DNA of 40,232 nucleotides from an uncultured Bacteroidales bacterium (GTDB lineage Bacteria > Bacteroidota > Bacteroidia > Bacteroidales > UBA932): the NCBI GenBank assembly GCA_946549475.1, contig CAMNQO010000002.1, forward strand, positions 1 through 40,232. The letters run 5' to 3'. The position numbers were made by a program, and so were the translations under genes. A model generated the notes under the pieces. The model worked only from the letters and a program-made list of their open reading frames with translations. It ran no database searches and was not told where the DNA came from. The stretch's first letter is position 1; every line of letters begins with the position of its first letter. Positions 1 to 9,259 of this stretch are shown piece by piece.

Positions 1-2537
1 CCGCCATCTACGGCAGCCGCGCCAATGCGGGCGTCATCATCATCCCCACCAAGTCCGGCAAGGCCGGCAAGACCAAGGTGGATGTGGACGCCCATTACGG
101 CCTGGCCCAGGTCGCACACGACATCCCGATGGCCAATACGCAGCAGTACATCGATGTGATGCAGGCTGCCGTGGACAACTGGAATGTGTATGTGGCCGAG
201 AACGGTTCCGGTACGCCCAAGGACTTCTATATCCCCCAGGATGCCGCCGATTTTGACTGGGTAGGTGCCATTTCCCGCAAATGGGCGCAGCGCGGCAGCG
301 TGACGGCCAGCGTCAGCGGCGGCAGCGACAAGACGACCTTCTACATCTCGGCGGGCTACGACGGCCAGCAGGGCTATCTCAACAAGACGGCCTTCAACAA
401 GTACACCGTCCGTACCCGCGTGGGACACAGGATGGCCGACTGGATTGCGCTCAATGTCAACCTCGCCGGCTCCTATGCCCGCTACGACATGACCGAAGAG
501 ACCGACGGCTCCCTCAAGGTCCTGCGGGCCGCCCGTGAGGAACAGCCCTGGTACACGCCGTACTGCACCCGCACCGAACAACTGGGACGCGAGACGCGTG
601 CCAACGCCCTCTCGGGGGACTACCGGACGATGAGCGTGGACGGTCTGGTGCGTCATAACCCCGTGATGTGTATCAACGAGGAGGACTACTACAACGACAA
701 GTACCAGTTGTCCGGCACTTTCTCCCTCGACATCACGCCCGTCAAGGGGCTCAAGTACACGCCCTCCATCAGCGCTTACACCATCTACGACCATAGCATC
801 AAGAAACTCACGGAACGCAATACCGAGCGCGGCTACAAAGATGGCTGGCACGCCCTCTCCGAGCAGAAGAACAATTCCCTGCGCTGGGTCTTCGACAATG
901 TCGTCAGTTGGAATCAGGAGGTGGGCAAACTCACCTATAATATCATGGCGGGCCACTCTTTCGAGAAGTATGAGTACAATACTTTCGGCGCGGCTTCCGA
1001 CAACTATGCCAATGCGGCCTATCCTTCGTCCAGTTTCAACCTGATTACTTCCGGCAACACCATCTATCCCGGCAGCATCGGTTACAACGCCTACGCCCTC
1101 GAATCCTATTTCTCCCGGGCGGCCTTCAACTGGGACAACCGCTACATCCTCAACCTGTCCTTCCGCGCGGACGGATCGTCCCGATTCCCGAAGAACAACC
1201 GTTTCGGTTTCTTCCCGGCCGGCTCGCTTGCCTGGATTGTGACCAACGAGCCCTTCTTCCCCAAGAACAAGGTCATCGACGAGTTCAAACTCCGCCTGTC
1301 CGCCGGTCAGACCGGTTCGATGGCGGGCATCGGCAACTGGGCGGCGATGAACCTGGTCAGCGCCGGCAGTTCCTACAACGGCGTTTCCGGCCTGGCGTTC
1401 AGCACTCCCGCGCAGGACCTCAAATGGGAGAAATCCACCAAATACAACCTCGGTTTCGATTCCACCTGGCTCGAAGACCGGCTGTATGTCAACTTTGACG
1501 CTTACTATTCCCGTACGGATGACCTGCTCTATTCCAAGCCTGTCATCGGCACTTCCGGCTATACCTCCCTGTCCTCCAACATCGGCGTGATGGAGAATGT
1601 CGGCATCGAACTGACCATCGGCGGTACGGTGGTCAAGGCCGGGGACTTCCTCTGGAATCTCTCGGGCAATCTCTCCTGGGCCCGCAACCGGCTCGTCAGG
1701 CTGCTGGACGACCAGGATATCATCTATGTCAACAGCAGCACCCTCTACGGCGGCAACAAGCACGCCATCATCACCGGCCAGCCCATCTCCACCTGGTATA
1801 TGCTGCAGGCGGTCGGTATCTATCAGAATGATGAAGAAGTGCCTTACGCCCTCTATGAGAAGGGAGTGCGTGCCGGCGACATCAAATACCGCGATGTCAA
1901 CAAGGACGGCGACATCGACTACAACAACGACCGCGTGATGGTCGGCAAGGCGACGCCGGATGTCTTCGGCGGCATCAACTCCTCGATGAGTTGGAACGGA
2001 CTCGAACTCAACATCTTCTGCCAGTACAGCATCGGCGGCAAGATTTTCGCCGCCTGGAAGGGCGCCGGCCAGGAGGGTACCGAGCACCTCGGTCTCTCCT
2101 CGGGTACCGTCACCGGTGACGACGGAAAGACCTATACCCAGTTCTTCAATGTGAGCCGGACTGCAGCCGAGGGCTATTGGCGCGGTCCCGGCACTTCCAA
2201 CACCCTTCCCCGTCCGACCCTCTCCGGCATGCACACGGGCTGGGATGTGGACTACAACATCCTGACCTCCTCCCGTTATCTGGAAGACGCTTCCTATTTC
2301 AAGATCAAGACCATCACCCTGGCCTACAATCTCCCTAAGAAATGGATGGAGCGCATCAAGATGGACGGCATCAAAGTCTTCTTTACCGTGGACAACGCAT
2401 TCTGCTTTACCAAGTATGACGGCTACGACCCCGAAGTGTCCATCGCCAGCGGTCCTGCAGACGGCAATTACGGCGTGGACTTCGGCTATCAGCCTTCGCT
2501 GCGCAGTTTCCTGATTGGTGCATCGTTCAAATTCTAA
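1..2537 (+). CDS. SusC-family TonB-dependent outer-membrane receptor, 5' partial
   Basis: The frame is open from base 3, so the start, signal peptide and most of the plug domain lie upstream of the window. The first visible residues (AIYGSRANAGVIII) match the end of the SusC plug domain, where other family members read AIYGxRGxNGVIxxxTK. The rest, more than 840 residues, is a 22-strand-type barrel with aromatic-rich strands and ends in FLIGASFKF, a typical C-terminal strand finishing in Phe. SusC proteins form the outer-membrane channel that imports a ligand held by a SusD lid, powered by TonB. A SusD gene follows after 13 bases, so they form a pair. The ligand cannot be read from the sequence. 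Family assignment is firm. The specific substrate is unknown. Confidence 0.95.
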   Translation, partial: AIYGSRANAGVIIIPTKSGKAGKTKVDVDAHYGLAQVAHDIPMANTQQYIDVMQAAVDNWNVYVAENGSGTPKDFYIPQDAADFDWVGAISRKWAQRGSVTASVSGGSDKTTFYISAGYDGQQGYLNKTAFNKYTVRTRVGHRMADWIALNVNLAGSYARYDMTEETDGSLKVLRAAREEQPWYTPYCTRTEQLGRETRANALSGDYRTMSVDGLVRHNPVMCINEEDYYNDKYQLSGTFSLDITPVKGLKYTPSISAYTIYDHSIKKLTERNTERGYKDGWHALSEQKNNSLRWVFDNVVSWNQEVGKLTYNIMAGHSFEKYEYNTFGAASDNYANAAYPSSSFNLITSGNTIYPGSIGYNAYALESYFSRAAFNWDNRYILNLSFRADGSSRFPKNNRFGFFPAGSLAWIVTNEPFFPKNKVIDEFKLRLSAGQTGSMAGIGNWAAMNLVSAGSSYNGVSGLAFSTPAQDLKWEKSTKYNLGFDSTWLEDRLYVNFDAYYSRTDDLLYSKPVIGTSGYTSLSSNIGVMENVGIELTIGGTVVKAGDFLWNLSGNLSWARNRLVRLLDDQDIIYVNSSTLYGGNKHAIITGQPISTWYMLQAVGIYQNDEEVPYALYEKGVRAGDIKYRDVNKDGDIDYNNDRVMVGKATPDVFGGINSSMSWNGLELNIFCQYSIGGKIFAAWKGAGQEGTEHLGLSSGTVTGDDGKTYTQFFNVSRTAAEGYWRGPGTSNTLPRPTLSGMHTGWDVDYNILTSSRYLEDASYFKIKTITLAYNLPKKWMERIKMDGIKVFFTVDNAFCFTKYDGYDPEVSIASGPADGNYGVDFGYQPSLRSFLIGASFKF

Positions 2538-2550
2538 ACAGGCAGGCCTT

Positions 2551-4008
2551 ATGAGAAAGTTCAACCATCTATTCTTTGCAGGCGCAGTCCTGCTGATGAC
2601 GGTCTCTTGCGGCAAGATGCTCGACGAGATCGCCCCGAAAGGCTCCATCTCCACCGACAAGGTGACCGATTCCGACATCACCCTGCTCTCCAACGGCGTG
2701 ATGCACCAGTTTGAAGCCGTCGTGAGCAACCTGTGGTTTGAAGGGGACTATATCGCCGAAAACTTCCGGGGCGGCCCCGGCTTCTCCTTTACGGACACCC
2801 ACGCCGAGACCCAGTCCGCCTCCTCGGACATCGCCCTTTCCCGCTGGAACTATTGTTACGGCAAACTCCAATATGCCAACCTGCTGCTCCAGACGGCGGG
2901 AGACAAGGAGTCCGCCCCGGCCAACGAGGCCAAGGCGACGGGCTATTTCTTCCGGGCCTGGATTTACTACAATCTGGTGACCCGCTATGGCGGCGTGCCC
3001 CTCATCGATACGCCGACCAATCTGGACGCTTCCGTGCAGCGTGCTTCGGAAGCGGAAATCTGGGCCTTCATCCTGGCCGACCTGGACCGGGCAGATGCCT
3101 GTCTGAATGCGGCGGAAGTGTCCTTCACCTCCTTTGCCTATGTCTCGCCCGAGTCGGTCAACATGCTGCGGGCCAAGGCCAGACTCTGGACGGGAGACTA
3201 CGCCGGCGCCATTGCGGCGGCGGATGCCGTCATCGCATCGCCGGCCGGCTTCCAACTCTCCCAGACCTCCGAGGACTGGGCCCGGATGTTCGTTAACGGC
3301 ACCGCTTCCCGCGAATTGATTTTCGCACCCGTCAACATCCGTTCGACGGACTATATCCGTCTTTTTGAGCGGGTCAACGATACGGACGGTTCCTTCAATT
3401 ATTCTCCGACGACCCGCCTCTTCGACAATCTTTTTGCGGACGGCGGTTACAAGACCGGGGACAAGCGCAAGGCGGCCACCTTCTCCGCCAGCGACAACAC
3501 GCGCGTCATCAAGTTCCCCAACGGGCAGAACGGACAGTTTATCAACAATCCCGCTCCCTCCGAGTCGCCGCTTCCGGTGTACCGGTTGGCCGACGCCTAT
3601 CTCGTCAAGGCGGAGGCCCAGTGGCTCAATGCCCGCCTGAACGACGCCAAGGAGACAATCCTGTTCCTGATGCGCTCCCGCTATGTCTCCGTCTCCCTCA
3701 CCACGGTGACGACGGATGACGATTTCGAGAAACTCCTGTTGGACGAGAACCAGCGCGAGTTTTACAGCGAAGGCCGCAGGTGGTTCGACATCAAGCGCCT
3801 GGCCATCCGCCGCCACGGTTATGTGAGTTACACCGACTACAGCAGCAAGGATTTCCCGGCCTGGATCCGGACGGTCTATCCCGGCAACGACAGTTATACC
3901 ATCGATGGCTGGAACGACCGTCACCAACTGATGTACTGGCCCGTTCCCCAGTCTGAGCGGGACAAGTCCGGCGGAGCCCTTGCGCAGAATCCCGGATATG
4001 AACAATAA
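2551..4008 (+). CDS. SusD/RagB-family nutrient-binding outer-membrane lipoprotein
   Basis: This 485-residue protein begins with a lipoprotein signal peptide (MRKFNHLFF...MTVSC, lipid-carrying Cys about residue 20), which decides the start at 2551; the longer open frame overlaps the SusC gene and lacks a signal. The body has TPR-like helices typical of SusD (YYNLVTRYGGVPLI near residue 145). The C-terminal part carries the family signature ENQREFYSEGRRWFDIKR and ends in QNPGYEQ. SusD proteins cap the SusC channel on the cell surface and bind the ligand. It lies 13 bases after the partial SusC gene, so it is the partner of that receptor. After the Cys come GKMLDE, mildly acidic, compatible with surface export. 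Confidence 0.95.
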   Translation: MRKFNHLFFAGAVLLMTVSCGKMLDEIAPKGSISTDKVTDSDITLLSNGVMHQFEAVVSNLWFEGDYIAENFRGGPGFSFTDTHAETQSASSDIALSRWNYCYGKLQYANLLLQTAGDKESAPANEAKATGYFFRAWIYYNLVTRYGGVPLIDTPTNLDASVQRASEAEIWAFILADLDRADACLNAAEVSFTSFAYVSPESVNMLRAKARLWTGDYAGAIAAADAVIASPAGFQLSQTSEDWARMFVNGTASRELIFAPVNIRSTDYIRLFERVNDTDGSFNYSPTTRLFDNLFADGGYKTGDKRKAATFSASDNTRVIKFPNGQNGQFINNPAPSESPLPVYRLADAYLVKAEAQWLNARLNDAKETILFLMRSRYVSVSLTTVTTDDDFEKLLLDENQREFYSEGRRWFDIKRLAIRRHGYVSYTDYSSKDFPAWIRTVYPGNDSYTIDGWNDRHQLMYWPVPQSERDKSGGALAQNPGYEQ

Positions 4009-4014
4009 AAGAAA

Positions 4015-5721
4015 ATGCGTCGTATGAAAAAGATATTGCTTTTGTCGGGTGTCCTTCTCTGGATGACGGCCTGTCAGACCAAGGAAAAACTCAATGTCAA
4101 TTTTACCGTCTCTCCCACCAGTATCTACGCGGGCATGTCCGTCAATTTTCAGGCTGTGGCCACCGGCGGCACCGGCAGGTACATCTACCAGTGGACGGTC
4201 GGCGACGAGATTCAGGAAGGCAACGGCAGTCACCTGGATTATCAGTTCTACAACAATGGCGTCGTCCTGGTCACGCTCTATGCGATGGACTCCGACGGCG
4301 ATGTCGTCCGCCGGATCAAGGCCGTCGAGATCAAGCCGGCCAAAGACCCGGAGTATGGCACCCTGAAGATAGAATGGGTGGCCCGGATGAACGGCTACAA
4401 CTCCATTTCCACCGCTGCGGTGGCGGATGACGGCAGCGTCTATACCACCTGTCGTGACAACTATCTCTACAAGTGGTCCTCCACCGGAGCGAACCTGTGG
4501 GCCAGGCAGATTTTCAAGCCCAAGGCCAATCAGAGCAGCACCACCCTCGGTACGCCCTCCATCGATAGTGACGGGACAGTGTATATCGGTGCGGGCAGCG
4601 GCAATGAGGGTGCGGCCGGAAACGCCGGAGACGGCACCTTCAAGGCCTTCAATCCCAACGGTTCCGAGAAATGGAGTTTCAGCGGCTGGTGGCGTGCCTC
4701 CGGTACGCCCGCGCCGACCTGTACGGGTACGATTGCGGCCATCGATGACGAGAATGTCTATTTCGGCTGTACCGGCCAGAACGGCATCGTCACTTCCGTC
4801 AAGAAAACCACCGGCGCGCGCAACGGGTTTGCCGCCCCGGTCGGCGGTGTCCGTACCGGCCTGGCCCTGACCAAAAGCGGAATGGTCGTCGGCGGTGCCG
4901 GTCAGTATGGCATTTTCGGCATCGGGAAAACCACGCTCGACCAGGGGGGCAATGACTTGAAAGAGGTTGCCTGGATGCGTTTCAGAAACGACGGCGACGA
5001 GAATTTCCCTACGCAGATGAACGCCCATCTGGCCTGCCTGAATGTGGATGGCGTCGATTGCGTGGCGGGTGTGGCTTTCGACTTCATCTCCACCAAGGTC
5101 TATTGCCTCAATGCGGCGACCGGCGCACCGGTCTCCGTCTGCCGCATCGATGATACCGGCGACCAGGAGCAGGGCGGTGTCGTCGTGGATGCGGCCGGCA
5201 ATCTGGTCGCTTCGCTCAGTTGCGCGTTCGGCGACCCGAACGGCGGTATCGTCGTCGTCAATCCGGCCAACGGCGAAGTGGTCTCCCGTTTCAAGACCTA
5301 TGAAAAGGTGTCCGGCTCTCCCGCCGTGGATGATGCCGGCAACATCCATTTCGGTACGGAAGGCGAGGATGACAAAGCCGACGGAATGGGCGGTTCCTAC
5401 TATATCATCAAGCCCAAGTCCGGTACGACCGACTGCGACCTGCTCGTCAAGCGCGACCTGGCCGACCTGATTCGGGAGGACGGCCGTTTCTCCGATTTTG
5501 TCAATATGAGCCGGGCGAAAATCTGGTCTTCTCCCGTCATCGGCGACGACGGCCGGATTTATGTCTGTTTCACGGAAGGTTACAATCACGACTACAGCGG
5601 CGTCGTCTGTATGAGATTTGATGACGAGCCCGACAAGGGCATCGTGGGCTGCCACGCTCCGGCCGACTCCCAGTGGCCGATGCTGGGCGGCAACCGTCGT
5701 CACACCTATAAACAAAAGTAA
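4015..5721 (+). CDS. Surface lipoprotein: PKD/Ig-like domain plus PQQ-type beta-propeller
   Basis: A lipoprotein signal (KKILLLSGVLLWMTAC, Cys about residue 20) is followed by an Ig/PKD-like domain, about residues 28-112 (NFTVSPTSIYAGMSVNFQA..., then YQW and VTLYAMDSDGD). Residues from about 115 to the end hold repeated blades with motifs such as AVADDGSVYTT, SIDSDGTVYIG and AVDDAGNIHFG, the signature of PQQ-like/BamB-like propellers. The end, WPMLGGNRRHTY, matches the usual closing motif WPM-G---HTG of such proteins. There are no catalytic residues to name; a binding or scaffolding role is inferred. A second ATG nine bases in (4024) gives a cleaner signal peptide and may be the true start. 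It sits six bases after the SusD stop, in the same operon. It is one of two propeller proteins here. Confidence 0.85.
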   Translation: MRRMKKILLLSGVLLWMTACQTKEKLNVNFTVSPTSIYAGMSVNFQAVATGGTGRYIYQWTVGDEIQEGNGSHLDYQFYNNGVVLVTLYAMDSDGDVVRRIKAVEIKPAKDPEYGTLKIEWVARMNGYNSISTAAVADDGSVYTTCRDNYLYKWSSTGANLWARQIFKPKANQSSTTLGTPSIDSDGTVYIGAGSGNEGAAGNAGDGTFKAFNPNGSEKWSFSGWWRASGTPAPTCTGTIAAIDDENVYFGCTGQNGIVTSVKKTTGARNGFAAPVGGVRTGLALTKSGMVVGGAGQYGIFGIGKTTLDQGGNDLKEVAWMRFRNDGDENFPTQMNAHLACLNVDGVDCVAGVAFDFISTKVYCLNAATGAPVSVCRIDDTGDQEQGGVVVDAAGNLVASLSCAFGDPNGGIVVVNPANGEVVSRFKTYEKVSGSPAVDDAGNIHFGTEGEDDKADGMGGSYYIIKPKSGTTDCDLLVKRDLADLIREDGRFSDFVNMSRAKIWSSPVIGDDGRIYVCFTEGYNHDYSGVVCMRFDDEPDKGIVGCHAPADSQWPMLGGNRRHTYKQK

Positions 5722-5725
5722 AGTT

Positions 5726-6796
5726 ATGGCAAACAAAATCTATCGCATATTGACAGGACTGTTGGCGGCGCTCCTTCTGCTGTCAGCCTGCACCAAGGCC
5801 AAAGAGCCCTTCAGCGGCACGTTCCCGGTCCGTCACTCTTCTTCATCCAGTTCCGTCGTCCCGGCGGATCCCATTCCCGACGATGATCCCGAGCCGGAGC
5901 CGGATCCGGGTACTTATCCTTCCCTTCTTTCCGTACTGGACAGGAAGATTGCGGAATACAACCGGGACGCGACCATTCCGACCAACCATATCTTTATCTG
6001 TGCGCACCGGGCCAATACGGCCTATGCCAAAGCCCACGATATTCCGGAAAATTCGGTCTGGGCCATCGAGACGGCCATCGAGAAAGGGGCTGATATGGTC
6101 GAACTGGATGTGCGGATGACCAGCGACGGCGTGCTGATGATCATGCACGACGATGTCGTCAGCACGACCACCAACGGGGGCGGAAGCATCGCTTCCAAGA
6201 CCTATGCGGAAGTCAAGGCTTTGCGCATGCACCCCCGGGACAAAAGCACTTATCCCCAGTACAACGGAGATTATGTCCGCGTGCCGACCCTCAAGGAAGC
6301 GCTGGATGCCTGCAAGGACAAGATTTATGTCAATCTGGACATGAAGGAGTCCAACGCTCCGGTCGCGGATGTACTCGATGCCATCGACAAGTCCGGCACC
6401 GTCGGTCAGGTGATGATTTTCGGGGCCGACCACAAGGCCTATGTCAACGGGGCATACAACAACCTCAACCACAGCAAACTGGCCGTGCATCCGTACATTT
6501 CCTCGCCGGATGATGTCCCCAAATACCTGATCAAAGGCTACAACGGCTGCGCCAAGTTGTTCCAGTACGGCTACAATATCTTTTACGACCGGACCATCGA
6601 GGGTTTCGGATACGCCTGTCACGCCAAAGGCGGCCTTTCCTATTCCAACAGCCTGAATTACGACTCGCAGATTTCTTCCTGGAGCAGCGGCGCCTGCACG
6701 GTGCTGGACCGTTTTATCGAGTCCGGTTCCGATTTTGTCCAGACCGATTACTGCGAGAAAGCGGATCAGTATCTTAAGACCAAAGGTTTACGTTAA
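5726..6796 (+). CDS. Glycerophosphodiester phosphodiesterase (GDPD) family lipoprotein 1
   Basis: This 356-residue lipoprotein (lipobox LLLLSAC, Cys 22) has a Ser/Pro/Asp-rich tether at about residues 38-65 and then a GDPD TIM-barrel domain. The catalytic set is visible: His94-Arg95 (HRAN), Glu108-Asn109, Glu126 and Asp128 (ELDVRMTSDG), and His141-Asp142 (MHDD). In characterised GDPDs these residues bind a divalent metal and cut glycerophosphodiesters to glycerol-3-phosphate and an alcohol. HRA instead of the common HRG is a mild variation. The tether and lipid anchor suggest it acts outside the inner membrane, possibly on the cell surface; this is inference. It starts four bases after the propeller gene. 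Substrate could be phospholipid headgroups, teichoic acid or another phosphodiester. Confidence 0.9.
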   Translation: MANKIYRILTGLLAALLLLSACTKAKEPFSGTFPVRHSSSSSSVVPADPIPDDDPEPEPDPGTYPSLLSVLDRKIAEYNRDATIPTNHIFICAHRANTAYAKAHDIPENSVWAIETAIEKGADMVELDVRMTSDGVLMIMHDDVVSTTTNGGGSIASKTYAEVKALRMHPRDKSTYPQYNGDYVRVPTLKEALDACKDKIYVNLDMKESNAPVADVLDAIDKSGTVGQVMIFGADHKAYVNGAYNNLNHSKLAVHPYISSPDDVPKYLIKGYNGCAKLFQYGYNIFYDRTIEGFGYACHAKGGLSYSNSLNYDSQISSWSSGACTVLDRFIESGSDFVQTDYCEKADQYLKTKGLR

Positions 6797-6820
6797 AATC
6801 TTTCACTTATGTTTTGTGAA

Positions 6821-9061
6821 ATGAAGCAATATCTTATCCCGGGCCTGGCTTTGCTGCTGGCGCTGACCGCCTGCAGCAAAGAGGCTGACTATGAGGATGA
6901 CGGTGTCATCTACGGCAAGCGCAAGATGAATTACTGGCTGCGCTCTCCCAAGGGGACCAAATGGCAGCAGAGCGATGTCGTCGGCGTTTTCAGTGTGGAT
7001 GACGCCAACAGCAAATTCACCATTTCCAACCTTCCCGAGGGAAAAGAGCAGTTGGGCTGGTTTTCCGGTCCGCTGACCGCCGCCACCGAGGTGCGCGGAG
7101 CCTACTATCCCTACAGCGCCGCAGCCGGTCAGGACCCTGCCCGGATTGCCGTTTCCGTCTCTGCGAATGCCGTCAACGGGACCTCGCCGGCCCGCTTCGA
7201 CATGGCTGCCTTCCAGAAGGGAAAAGATGTCCCCCTGGTCTTCCAGAAGAAACTCTCCACGCTCAAAATCAGTTTCTCCAATGTGGATGATGCCTGGAGC
7301 AAGGACGAGCCGCTCTCATCCATCGTCGTCACGGGCCAGCGGGAGATGACGGGACGCTTTACCGCCGACCTGACCCGCGCGGATGCCGCGCTTGAGCCGG
7401 TGCAGGCTGCCAGGGGACTCACCATCGACATGCGAAACGCCAAACTGACTTCGGATCTGACGGCCCGGGCGGCGATGGCGGCTACCTGGAAAAAGGGCGA
7501 TGTCATCGAAGTCGCCGTCAAGCGCTCCCGCGTGGAGGGTGATGAAATCGATGATTTCAAAAAGGTCAGCCTGACGCTTGAGGCGGATGCCGTCGAGGGC
7601 GAAGAACTGGCCCTGACGGTCAACGCGCCGGACCTCGATCCCGTTTTGCCTTCGCTGAGCCTGGAATGGGCGAGTCCCGTGCTGGGCTTGGAAGACGGGG
7701 CTGCAACCTCTGAAATCAGGGGCAACTATCCCGCCGTGGACCAGAGCGGCAATGTCTATGTCCAACTGGCCCGGGGGACGGACAAACTGTACAAACTCAA
7801 TGCGGCCGACGGGTCCATCGCCTGGAGCCGCCCGCTGGGCTATACCCTCGACAACAATGCCTCTCCTTCCTGCGAGCCGGACGGCAGCGTCATCTATGCG
7901 GCGGGAGGCAGCAGCGGCAGCGGCCGCGTCGTGGCCGTAGGCGGCAGCAACGGCAGTGTCAAATGGACCTTCACTTCGGACAAGTTCTTCGGGAACGGCA
8001 ATACGCCGGCTCCGAATTTCAACCAGACGGCTCCGGCCATCGGCGACAACAACCTCTATGTCGGCAATGCCGGTACGACGGGCAGCGTCCTCGCCATCAA
8101 CAAGAATACCGGCAACCGGGTGGCCTATGTCAGTGATGCGGCGGACGGCACCGGCGGTCCAGTCGGCGGCGTGACATCCGGTCTGGCGATGACCTCCGGC
8201 GGTCAGGTGGCCTGGCTGTGCAATTATGGGATGTTTACGGCGGAGCGTTCCAAGTTGGACAATCCGTCCAAGACACACACGACCTACGGCGCCTATACGA
8301 CCTGGGCGGAGCGTTTCTCGCACGGCTGGACTTACAATTCTTCCCGCAGCGGCGTGGCGTGCAGCAAGATTGACGGTCAGGATGCCGTCTGGGCGGCCGT
8401 GATGGAACGGACCACAGGCGGGCAGTTCAACATGCATGTGATCGTCTCCAAGGTGACGGCCGGCCGGGAATTGTCCTATACCGCCAAAGCCTTCACGAAG
8501 GACTATGTGAGACGGGATGTTACCAATCAGGACCAGGGCGGTATCGTCATCGGCCCCCAGGGCGAGGCCATCGTGAGTCTCAAAGGGACGCCGGGCGGCA
8601 TTTTTGCCGTCAGTCCGGCCGGTCAGGAGGTGTATGCCTATACCCTGCCCGGCGAGGCCAAGGATGTCTGCGGCTCCTGCGCGGTGGACAACGCCGGCCG
8701 CATCCATGTGGTGGCGGACTATGCTTCGTCCAGCGATGCCAACTATTATATCCTCCGTCCCGATTATGCCACCGGTCAGTGCAAACTCATCGTTTCCGCC
8801 AATCTGACCCGGCTGATGAAGGATGCCGGAGTCAATATGGGCACGGACACCAATGTCCGTTGCTGGTCTTCCGTGGTCATCGGCGCGGACGGCCGTGTCT
8901 ATCTGGCCGTCACGCAGTTCAAGGAGAGCGACACCGGTGCCTGGTCTGACCATAAAGCCCGTGTCCTTTGCCTGAAATATACCGGTGTCACCGGCCCCAG
9001 CAGCGTCTCGCCCTGGCCGCAGAAAGGGGCCGACGCGAGTCATACGGGCCGTCAGAAATAA
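6821..9061 (+). CDS. Fimbrillin-like plus PQQ-type beta-propeller lipoprotein
   Basis: The start at 6821 gives a clean lipoprotein signal (MKQYLIPGLALLLALTAC); an in-frame ATG at 6809 would add four residues. After the Cys comes SKEADYEDDG, an acidic stretch like known Bacteroidetes surface-export signals. Residues about 25-265 resemble fimbrillin-like (FimA/Mfa accessory) domains: a W--SD-VGVFS opening, AYYPYSAA, then VFQKKLSTLKISFSN. From about residue 275 a PQQ-like propeller starts (SLEWASPVLGL, AVDQSGNVYVQL, AVDNAGRIHVV) and closes with SPWPQKGADASHTG. The same fimbrillin-like domain fronts the two giant beta-helix proteins downstream, so a common N-terminal chassis carries different modules. 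Function is unknown; surface binding or assembly is inferred. Total length is 746 residues. Confidence 0.8.
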   Translation: MKQYLIPGLALLLALTACSKEADYEDDGVIYGKRKMNYWLRSPKGTKWQQSDVVGVFSVDDANSKFTISNLPEGKEQLGWFSGPLTAATEVRGAYYPYSAAAGQDPARIAVSVSANAVNGTSPARFDMAAFQKGKDVPLVFQKKLSTLKISFSNVDDAWSKDEPLSSIVVTGQREMTGRFTADLTRADAALEPVQAARGLTIDMRNAKLTSDLTARAAMAATWKKGDVIEVAVKRSRVEGDEIDDFKKVSLTLEADAVEGEELALTVNAPDLDPVLPSLSLEWASPVLGLEDGAATSEIRGNYPAVDQSGNVYVQLARGTDKLYKLNAADGSIAWSRPLGYTLDNNASPSCEPDGSVIYAAGGSSGSGRVVAVGGSNGSVKWTFTSDKFFGNGNTPAPNFNQTAPAIGDNNLYVGNAGTTGSVLAINKNTGNRVAYVSDAADGTGGPVGGVTSGLAMTSGGQVAWLCNYGMFTAERSKLDNPSKTHTTYGAYTTWAERFSHGWTYNSSRSGVACSKIDGQDAVWAAVMERTTGGQFNMHVIVSKVTAGRELSYTAKAFTKDYVRRDVTNQDQGGIVIGPQGEAIVSLKGTPGGIFAVSPAGQEVYAYTLPGEAKDVCGSCAVDNAGRIHVVADYASSSDANYYILRPDYATGQCKLIVSANLTRLMKDAGVNMGTDTNVRCWSSVVIGADGRVYLAVTQFKESDTGAWSDHKARVLCLKYTGVTGPSSVSPWPQKGADASHTGRQK

Positions 9062-9089
9062 TGGAAAAAGTCCTTTTAATACGCAGAAT

Positions 9090-9245
9090 ATGAAGTTGAG
9101 AGAAACAGGAATATCCCATAGGGGGGGGTATCTTAGCCCCGAGATAGAAGTCTTGCTATGTTCAGAGAGCGCTCCGCTGCTGGACTCGCCGGGCGGCGGT
9201 TTCAGCGGAGACGAAGGCGGTCTTGAAGAAGAATATCTGGACTGA
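9090..9245 (+). CDS. Small acidic/Gly-rich protein (51 aa) upstream of giant beta-helix gene
   Basis: A 51-codon frame starts at the ATG at 9090 (MKLRETGISHRGG...) and ends 14 bases before the start of the giant lipoprotein. The C-terminal half reads YLSPEIEVLLCSESAPLLDS, then Gly-rich and acidic residues ending EEEYLD. From general experience, short Bacteroidales proteins with a Y-x-P-x-(I/V)-E-V core and a Gly/acidic tail occur beside fimbrillin-like or surface-protein genes; I cannot confirm this by search. There is no signal peptide or membrane segment. It could be a small secreted or regulatory peptide, a peptide precursor, or a translated leader for the next gene. A run of eight G bases lies inside the frame. 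Supported by position, plausible start and composition only. Confidence 0.55.
   Translation: MKLRETGISHRGGYLSPEIEVLLCSESAPLLDSPGGGFSGDEGGLEEEYLD
9121..9128 (+). repeat. Homopolymeric tract of eight G
   Basis: Eight consecutive G bases inside the 51-codon small gene, encoding the end of an Arg codon plus two Gly codons. A slip of one base would shift the frame of the small protein just upstream of the giant beta-helix lipoprotein gene. Whether it varies in length is unknown. Confidence 0.9.
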
Positions 9246-9259
9246 GAGAGGACCGTCGT

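Noticed and set aside
2569-5736. Minus-strand open frame of about 1,055 codons across SusD1 and the propeller gene
   Set aside because: It spans two genes with clear lipoboxes and family motifs on the plus strand, and its own product shows no fold or signal.
6797-6820. TATGTTTTG before the fimbrillin/propeller gene as a promoter
   Set aside because: It has one T too many for TAnnTTTG and no TTTG at 19 bases upstream.
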